Assembly (NCBI RefSeq): GCF_025421715.1
Contig: NZ_JAOEFC010000001.1
Location: forward strand, 186,001-250,000
DNA length: 64,000 nt
Source of the DNA: Microbacterium festucae
GTDB lineage: Bacteria; Actinomycetota; Actinomycetes; Actinomycetales; Microbacteriaceae
Direction of reading: 5' to 3'
Shown here: piece after piece, positions 18,198-28,158 of the stretch
Layout: each line of letters begins with the position of its first letter
How positions within the stretch are numbered: position 1 is the stretch's first letter
Translations under genes and position numbers: made by a program
The notes under the pieces: generated by a model
Databases searched by the model: none
The model's input: only the letters and a program-made list of their open reading frames with translations
What the model was told of the DNA's origin: nothing

Positions 18198-18970
18198 GCG
18201 TCCCGCGAACTGCGGGTGCGAGCGCCGGCATCCGCTCGTTGTTGGACAGAGGTGTGAGGCGCGTCCCGCATTCGGTGGGTCGCACCTCCGGTACCCGCGG
18301 TCCGCGGGACATGGACGTGCTGCGCGTCCCGCACACTGCGGGTCGTCGCGCCCGCATCCGCAGTTCGCGTGACACGGATACCACGGGCGTCCCGCAATCG
18401 GCGGCCTACGGCACCCGCATCCGCAGTTCGTGGGGCACGGATGCCGCTGACGTCCCACAACCGGTGGGTACGGGCACGCACCCGCCATCCTCCGGACCGG
18501 GGCGCCTTGCGGGTCCCGCATTCGGCGGGTCCTCGCGCCAACACCCGCAGCTTGCGGGACATCAGCGTCCGGCGAGTCCCGCATTCGGCGGGTCATCACC
18601 CCGACACCCGCACCTTGCGGGACGCGGGCATCCGGCAAGTCCCGCATTCGGCGGGCTGAGAGCCCCGGCGTCCGTCATATGCGGAACACGGATGCCGCGG
18701 GCGTCCCCCAACCGGTGGGTACGGGCACGCACCCGCCATCCCCGGACTCGCGCGCGCTGCGGGTCCCACATTCGGCGGGTCATCGCGCCAACACCCGCAG
18801 CTTGCGCGACATCAGCATTTGGCACGTCCCACATTCGGCGGCTCAACGCCCCAACACCCGCACCTTGCGGGACCCCACCATCCGGCGAGTCCCACATTCG
18901 GCGGGCTATCGGGCCAACACCCGCAGCGTGCGGGACGTCAGCGTCCGGCGCGTCCCGCACTCGGCGCACC
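18198..18970. repeat. Tandem array of a ~63-bp hairpin-bearing repeat (13 units)
   Basis: Thirteen GTCCC landmarks occur at 18200, 18263, 18326, 18389, 18452, 18513, 18576, 18639, 18703, 18763, 18826, 18889 and 18952; spacing is 63 bp with rare 60, 61 and 64. Each unit holds one hairpin like CCCGC-attcg-GCGGG, and most hold a second like CCCGCA-gct-TGCGGG. Copies have diverged: for example CCCAC...GTGGG in the unit at 18452 replaces CCCGC...GCGGG and keeps the pairing. Because 63 is a multiple of three, frames stay open on both strands, but I see no start or RBS supporting a protein. It fills most of the 927-bp gap between ribH and the next gene. Confidence 0.88.
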
Positions 18971-19035
18971 AAGCACCGCGCACCCCACCCACCACCCACC
19001 ACCCACCCGCACCCAGACCACCCGCAACCTTCAGC

Positions 19036-19041
19036 TAAGCT
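19036..19041 (+). promoter_or_regulatory. -10 box of a leaderless promoter
   Basis: TAAGCT ends 6 nt before the ATG at 19048, just downstream of the repeat array. Confidence 0.5.
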
Positions 19042-19047
19042 GAGGGC

Positions 19048-19398
19048 ATGGAGATCCTGCGCCACGCCGTCGTCCTGGTCCACCTCGTCGGATTCGCGGT
19101 GCTGTTCGGCGCCTGGGTCGTCGAGGCGTTCGGTCAGCGGCGCATCACGCGCCTGCAGAGCTGGGGCCTGGCCATCGCCGCCGTCGCCGGCCTCGCGCTC
19201 GCGGGCCCCTGGGGCATCTCGTACGAGCTGAACTACGTGAAGCTCGGCGTGAAGCTCGTGGTGCTGCTGATCATCGGCGCGCTGCTGGGCATCGGATCGG
19301 CGCGTCAGCGCAAGAGCGGCTCGGTGCCGCCGGCGATCTTCTGGCTCATCGGCATCCTCACGCTCCTCAACGCCGCGCTCGCGCTCCTCTGGCGCTGA
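19048..19398 (+). CDS. Conserved hypothetical membrane protein, 4 TM
   Basis: 116 aa with about four hydrophobic segments (roughly 5-25, 36-56, 66-84 and 94-113). Short basic loops (GQRRITRLQ, SARQRKSG) probably face the cytoplasm. No catalytic motif is visible and I do not recognise a named family. The start is supported by a -10 box six bases upstream. It stands alone between the repeat array and an MFS gene 237 bp downstream. Confidence 0.8.
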   Translation: MEILRHAVVLVHLVGFAVLFGAWVVEAFGQRRITRLQSWGLAIAAVAGLALAGPWGISYELNYVKLGVKLVVLLIIGALLGIGSARQRKSGSVPPAIFWLIGILTLLNAALALLWR

Positions 19399-19635
19399 CC
19401 CCGCGGGCCACCGCCCCCGGCCACCCGCACCCGGCCACCCGCACCCCACACACCCACCCGCCGGTCCTGACCGTCCCGGCAGCGGCGTAGGATCGAAGAT
19501 CGTGCGTCGGTGAACACACCGGCGCCGCGGTGCCCAACGTCGTGGCGCCCGCCGCAACACCCCTGCCCCGGACGCCCGCCACCGCTGTGTCCGACCCCGG
19601 ACTTGTCACGCCTCGACGACAGGTTCTCCCCCTTC

Positions 19636-21093
19636 ATGTCCTCCGCCACCGCGGCGCCCGCCGCGCCCGCATCCACCCCCGCCAACCCGCGCTCGCGTGT
19701 CATCACCGCGAGCCTCATCGGCACCACGATCGAGTTCTACGACTTCTACGTCTATGCGACGGCGGCGGTGCTCGTCTTCCCGATCCTCTTCTTCCCCACC
19801 GGCAACGAGACGACGGCCCTGCTGGCCTCGTTCAGCGTGTTCGGCGCCGCGATGGTGGCGCGCCCCATCGGCGCGATCGTCTTCGGACACTTCGGCGACC
19901 GGTTCGGCCGCAAGGCGACCCTCGTGGCGTCGCTGCTGACGATGGGCATCGCGACCTTCCTCATCGGCCTGCTGCCGACCTTCGACCAGATCGGCTGGTG
20001 GGGGGCGCTGCTGCTGCTGGTCATGCGCCTCGCGCAGGGCTTCGCGCTCGGCGGCGAGTGGTCGGGGGCCGCGCTGGTGGCCACCGAGAACGCCCCCAAG
20101 GGCAAGCGCGCCTGGTACGGCACCTTCCCGCAGCTGGGCGCACCGATCGGCTTCATCATCGCCAACGGCGTCTTCCTGCTGATCAACTTCGCCCTCCCCC
20201 ACCCCGACGGCGGCGCACAGCGCTCCGAGGAGTTCCTGGCCTGGGGCTGGCGCGTGCCGTTCCTGTTCTCGGCCGTCATGGTCATCGTCGGCCTGTGGGT
20301 GCGCCTGCGCCTGGTCGAATCCGACGCGTTCGCCCGCGTGGAGAAGACCGGCGCCGTGCGCAAGTTCCCCCTGGGCTCGGTGATCCGCCACCACTGGAAG
20401 AACCTCATCCTCGGCACGTTCATCATGCTGGCGACCTACGTGCTCTTCTACCTGATGACGAGCTTCACCCTCTCCTACGCCACCAAGCCCACCCTCGAGG
20501 GGGCGCAGGCCACCGCCGAGGCCGCCGGCACCGCGTTCGACCCGGCCGCCTACGTTCCCGGCCTCGGCTTCGGCTACACCGACTTCGTGATCATGCAGAT
20601 CATCGGCGTCGTGTTCTTCGGCATCTTCACGCTGCTGTCGGGCCCCATCGCCGATTCGGTGGGTCGCCGCAAGCTGCTCATCTGGGTGACCGTCGGCATC
20701 ATCGTGTTCGGCCTCACGTTCAACGTGTTCCTCGCCCCGCACGTCGACCCCAAGTTCACCGGCGCGCTCGTGCAGGCCGGCCTCGTCTTCGGCTTCATGC
20801 TGATGGGCGCGACCTTCGGCCCGATGGGCGCGGTGCTGCCCGAGCTCTTCCCGACCAACGTGCGCTACACGGGTTCGGCGATCGCCTACAACCTGTCGTC
20901 GATCCTCGGCGCCGCCCTCGCGCCGGTCGTCGCGGTGACGCTCTGGGCCGCCGCGGGCGGCTCGGCCGGGCTCGTGGGCGTCTACCTGTCGGTGATGGGC
21001 GTTCTCACCCTCATCGCGCTGATCTTCTCGAAAGAGACGAAAGACGTCGAGTACGACACCAACATCGGCGCCGGGGCGACCGGCTCGCTCTGA
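19636..21093 (+). CDS. MFS transporter, metabolite:H+ symporter type (ShiA/ProP-like)
   Basis: 485 aa, 12 membrane segments. GTTIEFYDFYVYATAAVLVF at the start and GHFGDRFGRKATL in the loop between segments 2 and 3 are signatures of the MHS branch, which imports organic acids, shikimate, betaine or proline with protons. LAQGFALGGEWSGAALVATE is also typical. The substrate cannot be predicted. I chose ATG 19636; the frame continues to a GTG at 19510, but that stretch is proline-rich and unlike family members. It ends 49 bp before the converging ABC-2 operon. Confidence 0.9.
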   Translation: MSSATAAPAAPASTPANPRSRVITASLIGTTIEFYDFYVYATAAVLVFPILFFPTGNETTALLASFSVFGAAMVARPIGAIVFGHFGDRFGRKATLVASLLTMGIATFLIGLLPTFDQIGWWGALLLLVMRLAQGFALGGEWSGAALVATENAPKGKRAWYGTFPQLGAPIGFIIANGVFLLINFALPHPDGGAQRSEEFLAWGWRVPFLFSAVMVIVGLWVRLRLVESDAFARVEKTGAVRKFPLGSVIRHHWKNLILGTFIMLATYVLFYLMTSFTLSYATKPTLEGAQATAEAAGTAFDPAAYVPGLGFGYTDFVIMQIIGVVFFGIFTLLSGPIADSVGRRKLLIWVTVGIIVFGLTFNVFLAPHVDPKFTGALVQAGLVFGFMLMGATFGPMGAVLPELFPTNVRYTGSAIAYNLSSILGAALAPVVAVTLWAAAGGSAGLVGVYLSVMGVLTLIALIFSKETKDVEYDTNIGAGATGSL

Positions 21094-21142
21094 CCGCGCA
21101 CGCGCTCGCCACGGCATCCGCCGTTTCCGCGTCGCGACGGGC

Positions 21143-21982
21143 TCAGTCCAGGAACAGCGCCCGCAGCCGCTTGGTGGTGAAGACGAGCCCGATCGCCACC
21201 ATGACGACGTAGTAGAGCACGTGCCACCCGATGTCGGGGGTGATGATGCCGGTCGTGAGCTGGCGCACCATCTCGACGCCGTGCCACAGCGGCAGGGCCA
21301 TGACGATCTGCTGCACCCACTCGGGGTAGACGGTGATCGGGTAGAAGGTGGCCGAGAACAGGAACATCGGCAGGAGCACGAAGTTGATCCAGTCCATGTG
21401 CTGGAACGTCTTCATGTAGCTGGTGACGGCCATGCCCAGGCTCGCGAACCCGAAGGCGATGAGCAGCACCGCGGGGATGGCCAGCACCGCCGTCCACGCG
21501 AGGTTGAGCCCGGCGATCTGCATGATGATCATGAACCCGCTGGCATAGAGCAGACCGCGCAGCAGCGCGTACATGATCTCGCCGAGGGCGACATCCAGCG
21601 GCCCGAGCGAGGTCGACAGCATCCCCTCGTAGAGCCGGCCGTAGTGCAGCTTCCAGAACACGTTCCAGGTGGAGTCGTAGATGGCGCCGTTCATGGCCGA
21701 CACCGCCAGCAGGGCGGGGGCGATGAACGCGGCGTACGACACCTGGATGCCCTGCGCCGTCTCGACGTCGCCGATCAGCTGCCCCAGGCCGATGCCCATG
21801 GAGGCCAGGTAGAAGACGGGCTCGAAGAACCCCGAGACCACGATGATCCAGCTCGACGAGCGCGCGGCGATGAGCCCGCGCTGCAGCACGGCCTGCGGGT
21901 TGCCCGCCCACAGCGCCCGCACGCCGCCGGCGCGGCGCGGCGCCTCGGAGCGGCCGTCGATCTCAGGGGTGACGGCGCTCAT
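21143..21982 (-). CDS. ABC-2 type permease
   Basis: 279 aa with six membrane segments of the ABC-2 (DrrB/NodJ) fold. Characteristic stretches are SGFFEPVFYLASMGIGLG and PMFLFSATFYPI. It is the third gene of an export operon: its ATG overlaps the stop of a second, homologous permease (ATGA). Together with that permease and the ATPase it should form an exporter of a lipid, polysaccharide or drug-like compound. Cargo unknown. Confidence 0.9.
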   Translation of the reverse strand: MSAVTPEIDGRSEAPRRAGGVRALWAGNPQAVLQRGLIAARSSSWIIVVSGFFEPVFYLASMGIGLGQLIGDVETAQGIQVSYAAFIAPALLAVSAMNGAIYDSTWNVFWKLHYGRLYEGMLSTSLGPLDVALGEIMYALLRGLLYASGFMIIMQIAGLNLAWTAVLAIPAVLLIAFGFASLGMAVTSYMKTFQHMDWINFVLLPMFLFSATFYPITVYPEWVQQIVMALPLWHGVEMVRQLTTGIITPDIGWHVLYYVVMVAIGLVFTTKRLRALFLD

Positions 21983-22859
21983 GCGGCGAGCCTTCCGGTG
22001 AACACGCGGCGCCCCCACAGGTAGCCGGCGACGCACAGCACCAGCAGGTAGGCGATGTGCACGGCGAGCATCCACGGCGCGACCGCGGAGTGGTAGGTCG
22101 CGGCGCGACCGAGCTCGGACCCGTGCCACAGCGGCGAGATCCACCCGATCCACTGCAGCCACGGCGGGAGGGTGTCCAGCGCGAAGAAGGTGCCCGAGAA
22201 CAGGAACATCGGCACGAACAGGAAGCGCTGCACGAGGGCGAACTGGCCCTTGTCGTCTTCGATCGAGCCGGCATATGCCATCAGCGGGATGCCGAAGGCC
22301 AGGCCGGCGGCGACACCGGCGAAGATCGACAGCCAGCCCGTCTCGGGGTGGGCGACGGCGCCGAAGATCCAGATGAACACGTAGTACGCGCCGACGGCCA
22401 CGACCATCCGCGCCGTCGCGCCGGCGATCACGCCGTGGGCGATCTGCGGGCTCGTCAGCGGCGACGCGTTGAAGCCGTAGAAGTAGCGGCGCCACTTGAA
22501 CCCCGCCATCACCGGGTAGGTCAGCTCTTCGGATGCCACCGAGATGGCCGCCGTCACCAGCAGCGCCGGGGCGACGAAGGCGAGGTAGTCGACCTCGACG
22601 CCATGGTCGACGACCGGGATCTGGATGAGCGCGGCGAGCCCCACCGCCAGGCCCAGCAGGTAGAGGATCGGCTGCCCGAGGGCGCCGACGACGATCGTCC
22701 AGCCGTAGGCGCGCATCGCCCGCACCATGTGCTCGGTGACGTACCAGCTGCCGTAGCGGCGCGGCTTGCGGCCCCACGCCATCGCTTCGGCGCGCAGCTG
22801 ATCGAGGGTGGGCTGGCCCCCCTCGGCCGTTCCCCGCGGATCGGGGGTCTGCGGGAGCG

Positions 22860-22863
<4 letters not shown>
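21979..22863 (-). CDS. ABC-2 type permease
   Basis: 294 aa, six membrane segments after a ~50-residue cytoplasmic N-terminus. Parallel motifs to its neighbour (GALGQPILYLLGLAVGLA; PMFLFSGTFFALDTLP) show the two permeases are distant paralogues, so the exporter is a heterodimer in the membrane. The ATG overlaps the ATPase stop (ATGA). Function as for the operon. Confidence 0.9.
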
Positions 22864-23801
<938 letters not shown>

Positions 23802-23872
23802 CGCACCACCCTAGCGCCGCCCTCCGACACGCACCCCCCTCCCGGCGTCCGACCGTCGGCATCCGGAACGCA

Positions 23873-23918
23873 TGTCAATCCACGTTGACACCTTCGCGTC
23901 GTGTCAACTAGGGTTGAC
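23873..23918. promoter_or_regulatory. Leaderless promoter with two overlapping dyads
   Basis: TTGACA (23885-23890), an 18-bp spacer and TAGGGT (23909-23914) form a strong promoter; the ATG at 23922 lies 7 nt after the -10 box. Two dyads of the same half-site cover it: TGTCAA-N6-TTGACA (23873-23890) over the -35 and GTCAAC-N4-GTTGAC (23903-23918) over the -10. Autoregulation by the small HTH protein is the simple reading. Confidence 0.7.
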
Positions 23919-23921
23919 GCC

Positions 23922-24134
23922 ATGAGCGACAGCATCCGCACCGCCATCGCCGAGGCCGACGGCGGCGAACCGCTGGCCGAGCTGCGCGCGCTGACCGCGC
24001 TGCACGCCGTGCTCGCGCGGGCCGAGGCCGAGCAGGTGCGTCGCGCCCGCGGCGCCGGATACTCCTGGGTCGCCATCGCCGATGCCCTGGGCGTGAGCAG
24101 GCAGGCCGTGCACAAGAAGTACGGTCGAAGGTAA
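23922..24134 (+). CDS. Small helix-turn-helix protein
   Basis: 70 aa. The C-terminal half, GYSWVAIADALGVSRQAVHKKYGRR, is a clear helix-turn-helix; the N-terminal half (ALTALHAVLARAEAEQVRRAR) is helical. Too small for an effector domain, so it is probably a DNA-binding switch acting as a dimer. Its promoter carries two dyads of GTCAA/TTGAC. It lies 29 bp before an ABC exporter gene on the same strand, so it likely controls that transporter. This arrangement is recurrent in actinobacteria, but the signal sensed is unknown. Confidence 0.85.
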   Translation: MSDSIRTAIAEADGGEPLAELRALTALHAVLARAEAEQVRRARGAGYSWVAIADALGVSRQAVHKKYGRR

Positions 24135-24163
24135 CCACTTCCGCACGAACGAGGCACACACCC

Positions 24164-26095
24164 ATGTCCGCATCCGACCGCCCCACCCGCCGCCCCGGTC
24201 GCGGCGCCGCCCCGAAAGACGGCCCGCGCGCGAGCCTCTCGCAGCTGCTGCCCTACATCTTCGAGCATCGCGGCGTGGTCGCGCTCATCGTCGTCTTGAG
24301 CATCGTGGGCGCGGTGACCACCCTCGCCCAGCCGCTGCTGGTCGGTCAGGTGATCGCGCGCGTGCAGGCCGAAGAGCCGCTCGGACTGCTCATCTGGGCG
24401 ATCGTGGCCCTCGTGGTCGGCGCCTCGGTGATCAGCGGATACCAGCACTACCTGCTGCAGCGCACCGGCACCGCCGTCGTCTACTCCAGCCGGCGCCGCC
24501 TCATCGCCCGCATCCTGCACCTGCCGATCCGCGAGTTCGACGCCCGGCGCACCGGCGACCTCGTCTCGCGCGTGGGCACCGACACGACCCTGCTCTATGC
24601 GGTGCTCACCCAGGGTCTGGCCGACTCGGTGGGCAACGCCCTGCTGTTCGTCGGCGCGATCCTCGCGATGGCCTTCATCGACCCGCTGCTGCTGCTGGCC
24701 ATCGCCGGGGTCATCGGTATCTCGGTGGTCGGTGTCGTGCTGCTCAGCGGCCGCATCCGCAAAGCCACCCAGCAGCAGCAGGAGAAGGTCGGCGAACTGG
24801 CGTCCGGGGTCGAGCGTGCGATCGGGTCGATCCGCACCGTGCGCGCCGCCGGGGCCACCGAGCGCGAGACCGACGCGGTCACCGCGGTGGCCACCGACGT
24901 CTACGGCATCGGCGTGCGCATCGCCAAGGTCTCGGCCCTGGTCGTGCCGATCGCCGGCATCGCCCTGCAGGTGTCGCTGCTGGTGGTGCTCGGACTCGGC
25001 GGCTACCGCGTCGCCTCCGGCGCCATCTCGGTGGCGAGCCTGGTGACCTTCGTGATGTTCCTGTTCCTGCTCGTGGCCCCGCTCGGCTCGTTCTTCGGCG
25101 CGATCACCTCGGTGAACCAGGCGCTCGGCGCGCTCGGTCGCATCCAGGAGGTGCTCGACCTGCCCACCGAGACCGCCGACGACGACGCGATCGCCACCTC
25201 CGTGCAGTCGTCGCGTCCGGCATCCGACCTCACCGGCCCCATCGAGACGCTCGACGACCTGCTGGCCACCCGCGACGCCCCGGCGATCGAGTTCCGCGAC
25301 GTGCGGTTCGCCTACCCCGCCGCCGTGGTGCGCGCCCGGCGCGACGCCGAGGCCGAGGCCGCCCGCACCCTCGCCGACGTGCACGCCGATGCCGTGGAGG
25401 TCGGAGGCTCCGACGGCGACGTGCTGCGCGGCGTCTCGTTCTCGGTGCCGCGCGGGGCCCGCGTGGCCCTCGTGGGCCCGTCGGGCGCGGGCAAGTCGAC
25501 GACGCTCGCGCTCATCGAGCGCTTCTACGACCCGGATGCCGGTGCGGTGCTGCTCGACGGCACCGATGTGCGCCGCATCGACCGCGCCCGGCTGCGCGCG
25601 CAGCTCGGCTACGTCGAGCAGGACGCGCCGACCCTGGCCGGCACGCTCGCCGAGAACCTGCGCCTGGCCGCGCCGCTCGCGGACGACGCGGAATGCGAGC
25701 GCGTGCTGCGCGCCGTGAACCTCGGCGACGTGCTCGAGCGCAGCCCGCTGGGCCTGGAGGCGCCCGTCGGCGAGGCGGGCGTGATGCTCTCCGGCGGCGA
25801 GCGCCAGCGCCTCGCGATCGCCCGCGCGCTGCTGGCCGCTCCCCCGATCCTGCTGCTCGACGAGTCGACCTCGTCGCTGGACGGCGTCAACGAGCAGCGG
25901 ATGCGGGAGGCGATCGACGCCGTCGCCACCGGCCGCACCCTCGTGCTCATCGCCCACCGCCTGTCGACCGTGGTCGACAGCGATCTCATCGTCGTGCTCG
26001 ACAAGGGCCGGGTCGTCGGGCAGGGCACGCACGAGGAGCTGCTCGCCACGACCCCGCTCTATCGCGAGCTCGCCCGCCACCAGCTCCTCGTCTGA
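24164..26095 (+). CDS. ABC exporter, fused membrane and ATPase domains
   Basis: 643 aa half-transporter. Six membrane segments (roughly 40-310) precede the ATPase. Walker A GPSGAGKST is near 438-446, signature LSGGERQRLA near 542, Walker B ILLLDESTSSLDG, and H-loop AHRLS. An unusual charged insert (~385-418, AVVRARRDAEAEAARTLADV and beyond) sits between the first two strands of the ATPase, where related proteins have a short turn. As a half-transporter it should work as a homodimer. Cargo unknown; lipid or drug export is the usual role. It ends in a bidirectional terminator shared with pckG. Confidence 0.92.
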   Translation: MSASDRPTRRPGRGAAPKDGPRASLSQLLPYIFEHRGVVALIVVLSIVGAVTTLAQPLLVGQVIARVQAEEPLGLLIWAIVALVVGASVISGYQHYLLQRTGTAVVYSSRRRLIARILHLPIREFDARRTGDLVSRVGTDTTLLYAVLTQGLADSVGNALLFVGAILAMAFIDPLLLLAIAGVIGISVVGVVLLSGRIRKATQQQQEKVGELASGVERAIGSIRTVRAAGATERETDAVTAVATDVYGIGVRIAKVSALVVPIAGIALQVSLLVVLGLGGYRVASGAISVASLVTFVMFLFLLVAPLGSFFGAITSVNQALGALGRIQEVLDLPTETADDDAIATSVQSSRPASDLTGPIETLDDLLATRDAPAIEFRDVRFAYPAAVVRARRDAEAEAARTLADVHADAVEVGGSDGDVLRGVSFSVPRGARVALVGPSGAGKSTTLALIERFYDPDAGAVLLDGTDVRRIDRARLRAQLGYVEQDAPTLAGTLAENLRLAAPLADDAECERVLRAVNLGDVLERSPLGLEAPVGEAGVMLSGGERQRLAIARALLAAPPILLLDESTSSLDGVNEQRMREAIDAVATGRTLVLIAHRLSTVVDSDLIVVLDKGRVVGQGTHEELLATTPLYRELARHQLLV

Positions 26096-26129
26096 CCCGC
26101 CGCGGGCCGGGCGAAGGCCCGGGGGTCAG
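26092..26129. terminator. Bidirectional terminator between ABC exporter and pckG
   Basis: CTGACCC (26092-26098) pairs with GGGTCAG (26123-26129), enclosing CGGGCC (26103-26108) paired with GGCCCG (26116-26121). The outer stem contains the stop codons of both convergent genes. No U-run follows. Confidence 0.6.
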
Positions 26130-28015
26130 CGGGAGTGGGTGAGGCGGTAGCGGAGGGCGGCGAGCTCGGCGCCGAGGGCGGCGGGCACACGGCCGTCGAA
26201 GGTCGCGTAGAACTCCTCGGTCAGGTCGGCCTCGGTCAGCCACGTGTCGGGGTCGATCGCGAAGAGCTCCTCGAGATCGGCCTCGGGAACGTCGATGCCG
26301 TCGAGGTTCAGGTCGGCGGTGCGCGGCAGACGTCCGATCGCGCTGGGCACGGCCTCGACCTCGCCCTGCAGGCGGCGGACGATCCACTCCACGACGCGGG
26401 CGTTGTCGCCGAACCCCGGCCACAGGAACCGGCCGTCGGCGCCCTTGCGGAACCAGTTGACCTGGAAGATGCGCGGGGCGCGGTCGAAGCGCAGCGACTG
26501 CCCGACCTTCAGCCAGTGGCCGAAGTAGTCGGCCATGTTGTAGCCGCAGAAGGGCAGCATCGCGAACGGGTCGCGGCGCAGCTCGCCCACCGTGCCCTCG
26601 GCGGCGGCGGTGCGCTCCGACGAGATCGTCGACCCCAGGAAGACGCCGTGGGTCCAGTCGGTGGCCTCGACCACCAGCGGCACGTTGGTGGCGCGACGGC
26701 CGCCGAACAGGATCGCGTCCAGCGGCACCGCCTCGTCCCAGTCGCCGGCGATCTGGGGGCACTGCCCGGCGCTCACGGTGAAGCGCGAGTTGGGGTGCGC
26801 GGCGGGGGTTCCCGATGCCGGCGTCCACGGCCGGCCCTGCCAGTCGGTGAGCTCGTCGGGCACGTCGTCGGTGAGCCCCTCCCACCACACGTCGCCGTCG
26901 GGGCGCAGCGCGACGTTCGTGAAGATCGTGTTGCCCCAGAGGGTTTCGACGGCCGTGACGTTGGTCGACTGGCCGGTGCCCGGCGCGACCCCGAAGAAGC
27001 CCGCCTCGGGGTTGATCGCCCACAGCCGCCCGTCGTCGCCGGGGCGCAGCCATGCGATGTCGTCGCCGAGGGTCTCCACGCGCCACCCCGGGATCGTCGG
27101 GCGCAGCATCGCGAGGTTGGTCTTGCCGCACGCCGACGGGAAGGCGGCGGCGATGTGGAACGCGCGCCCCTGGGGGTCGATCACGCGGATGAGCAGCATG
27201 TGCTCGGCCAGCCATCCCTCGTCGCGCCCGATGACTGAGGCGATGCGCAGCGCGAAGCACTTCTTGGCGAGGATGGCGTTGCCGCCGTAGCCGGAGCCGA
27301 ACGACCACACCTCGAGGGTGTCGGGGAAGTGCACGATGTACTTCTCGTCGTTGCACGGCCACGCCTGGTCGGCCTCGCCGGGCGCCAGCGGCGCGCCCAC
27401 CGAGTGCACGGTCTTCACCCACGGCTTGCCGGCGGCGATCTGCTCGACCACCTCGGTGCCCACGCGGGTCATGATGCCGATGGATGCCACGGCGTACGCC
27501 GAGTCGGTCAGCTGCACGCCGATGTGCGACAGCGGCCCGCCGACGGCGCCCATCGAGAACGGCACGACGTACATGGTGCGTCCGCGCATCGATCCCTCGA
27601 ACAGCGGGGTGATGGTGGCGCGGATCTCGTCGGGGGCGGCCCAGTTGTTGGTGGGACCGGCATCCTCTTCGCGCGTGGAGGCGATGAAGGTGCGGCCCTC
27701 GGTGCGGGCGACGTCGCTCGGATGCGATCGGGCGAGGTACGACCCCGGTCGCCACTCGGGGTTGAGCTTGATGAGCTTGCCCTCGTCGACCATCTCGCGC
27801 AGCAGCGCGTCGTTCTCGGCGGCCGACCCGTCGACCCAGTGGATGCGGTCGGGGCGGGTGAGCGCGGCGATCTCGTCGACCCATGCGACGAGCGCTTCGG
27901 CCGCGGCACCGGTCATCGCCGGGCGGGCACCGTGCGCGCGGGCGGCGGGCGCGGCGGGGGCGGAGCCCGATCCGCGCGTGGGGACCGGTCGGGTGAAGAT
28001 GTCCGCGAGGGCCAT
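26126..28015 (-). CDS. pckG: Phosphoenolpyruvate carboxykinase (GTP)
   Basis: 629 aa, the size of GTP-dependent [14 protein letters not shown] (292-300) is the nucleotide loop with the active-site Cys; [10 protein letters not shown] (245-254), [12 protein letters not shown] and [12 protein letters not shown] are family motifs. It turns oxaloacetate into PEP for gluconeogenesis or runs anaplerotically. GAAGGAG precedes the ATG. It is divergent from the RamB-like regulator, whose start is 143 bp away; RamB controls acetate metabolism in Corynebacterium, so regulation of pckG by its neighbour is plausible but not shown. Confidence 0.97.
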   Translation of the reverse strand: MALADIFTRPVPTRGSGSAPAAPAARAHGARPAMTGAAAEALVAWVDEIAALTRPDRIHWVDGSAAENDALLREMVDEGKLIKLNPEWRPGSYLARSHPSDVARTEGRTFIASTREEDAGPTNNWAAPDEIRATITPLFEGSMRGRTMYVVPFSMGAVGGPLSHIGVQLTDSAYAVASIGIMTRVGTEVVEQIAAGKPWVKTVHSVGAPLAPGEADQAWPCNDEKYIVHFPDTLEVWSFGSGYGGNAILAKKCFALRIASVIGRDEGWLAEHMLLIRVIDPQGRAFHIAAAFPSACGKTNLAMLRPTIPGWRVETLGDDIAWLRPGDDGRLWAINPEAGFFGVAPGTGQSTNVTAVETLWGNTIFTNVALRPDGDVWWEGLTDDVPDELTDWQGRPWTPASGTPAAHPNSRFTVSAGQCPQIAGDWDEAVPLDAILFGGRRATNVPLVVEATDWTHGVFLGSTISSERTAAAEGTVGELRRDPFAMLPFCGYNMADYFGHWLKVGQSLRFDRAPRIFQVNWFRKGADGRFLWPGFGDNARVVEWIVRRLQGEVEAVPSAIGRLPRTADLNLDGIDVPEADLEELFAIDPDTWLTEADLTEEFYATFDGRVPAALGAELAALRYRLTHSR

Positions 28016-28146
28016 GTCGTCTCCTTCGTCTGCCGGGGCCGGGTCGTCCGGTGAGGCCTGCGGGCTGCCGTGCCCGCTCTTCCACTTTCCGCCCCCGCGC
28101 CCAGACTTTCGAGGCTCTATGGGCGCAAGAACGTGACTTCTTTCCG

Positions 28147-28152
28147 TATGCT
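28147..28152 (+). promoter_or_regulatory. -10 box of a leaderless promoter (RamB-like gene)
   Basis: TATGCT ends 6 nt before the ATG at 28159. AAGGA lies directly against the ATG, too close to act as a normal SD. Confidence 0.5.
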
Positions 28153-28158
28153 CAAGGA

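Noticed and set aside
18198..18970. CRISPR array
   Set aside because: The units are contiguous and degenerate, with no unique spacers, and no cas genes are present.
17592..19231. Repeat proteins with a 21-residue period in frames across the 63-bp array, on both strands
   Set aside because: Frames are open only because the period is a multiple of three; no SD, leaderless -10 or signal peptide fits, and the frames overlap ribH or the next gene.
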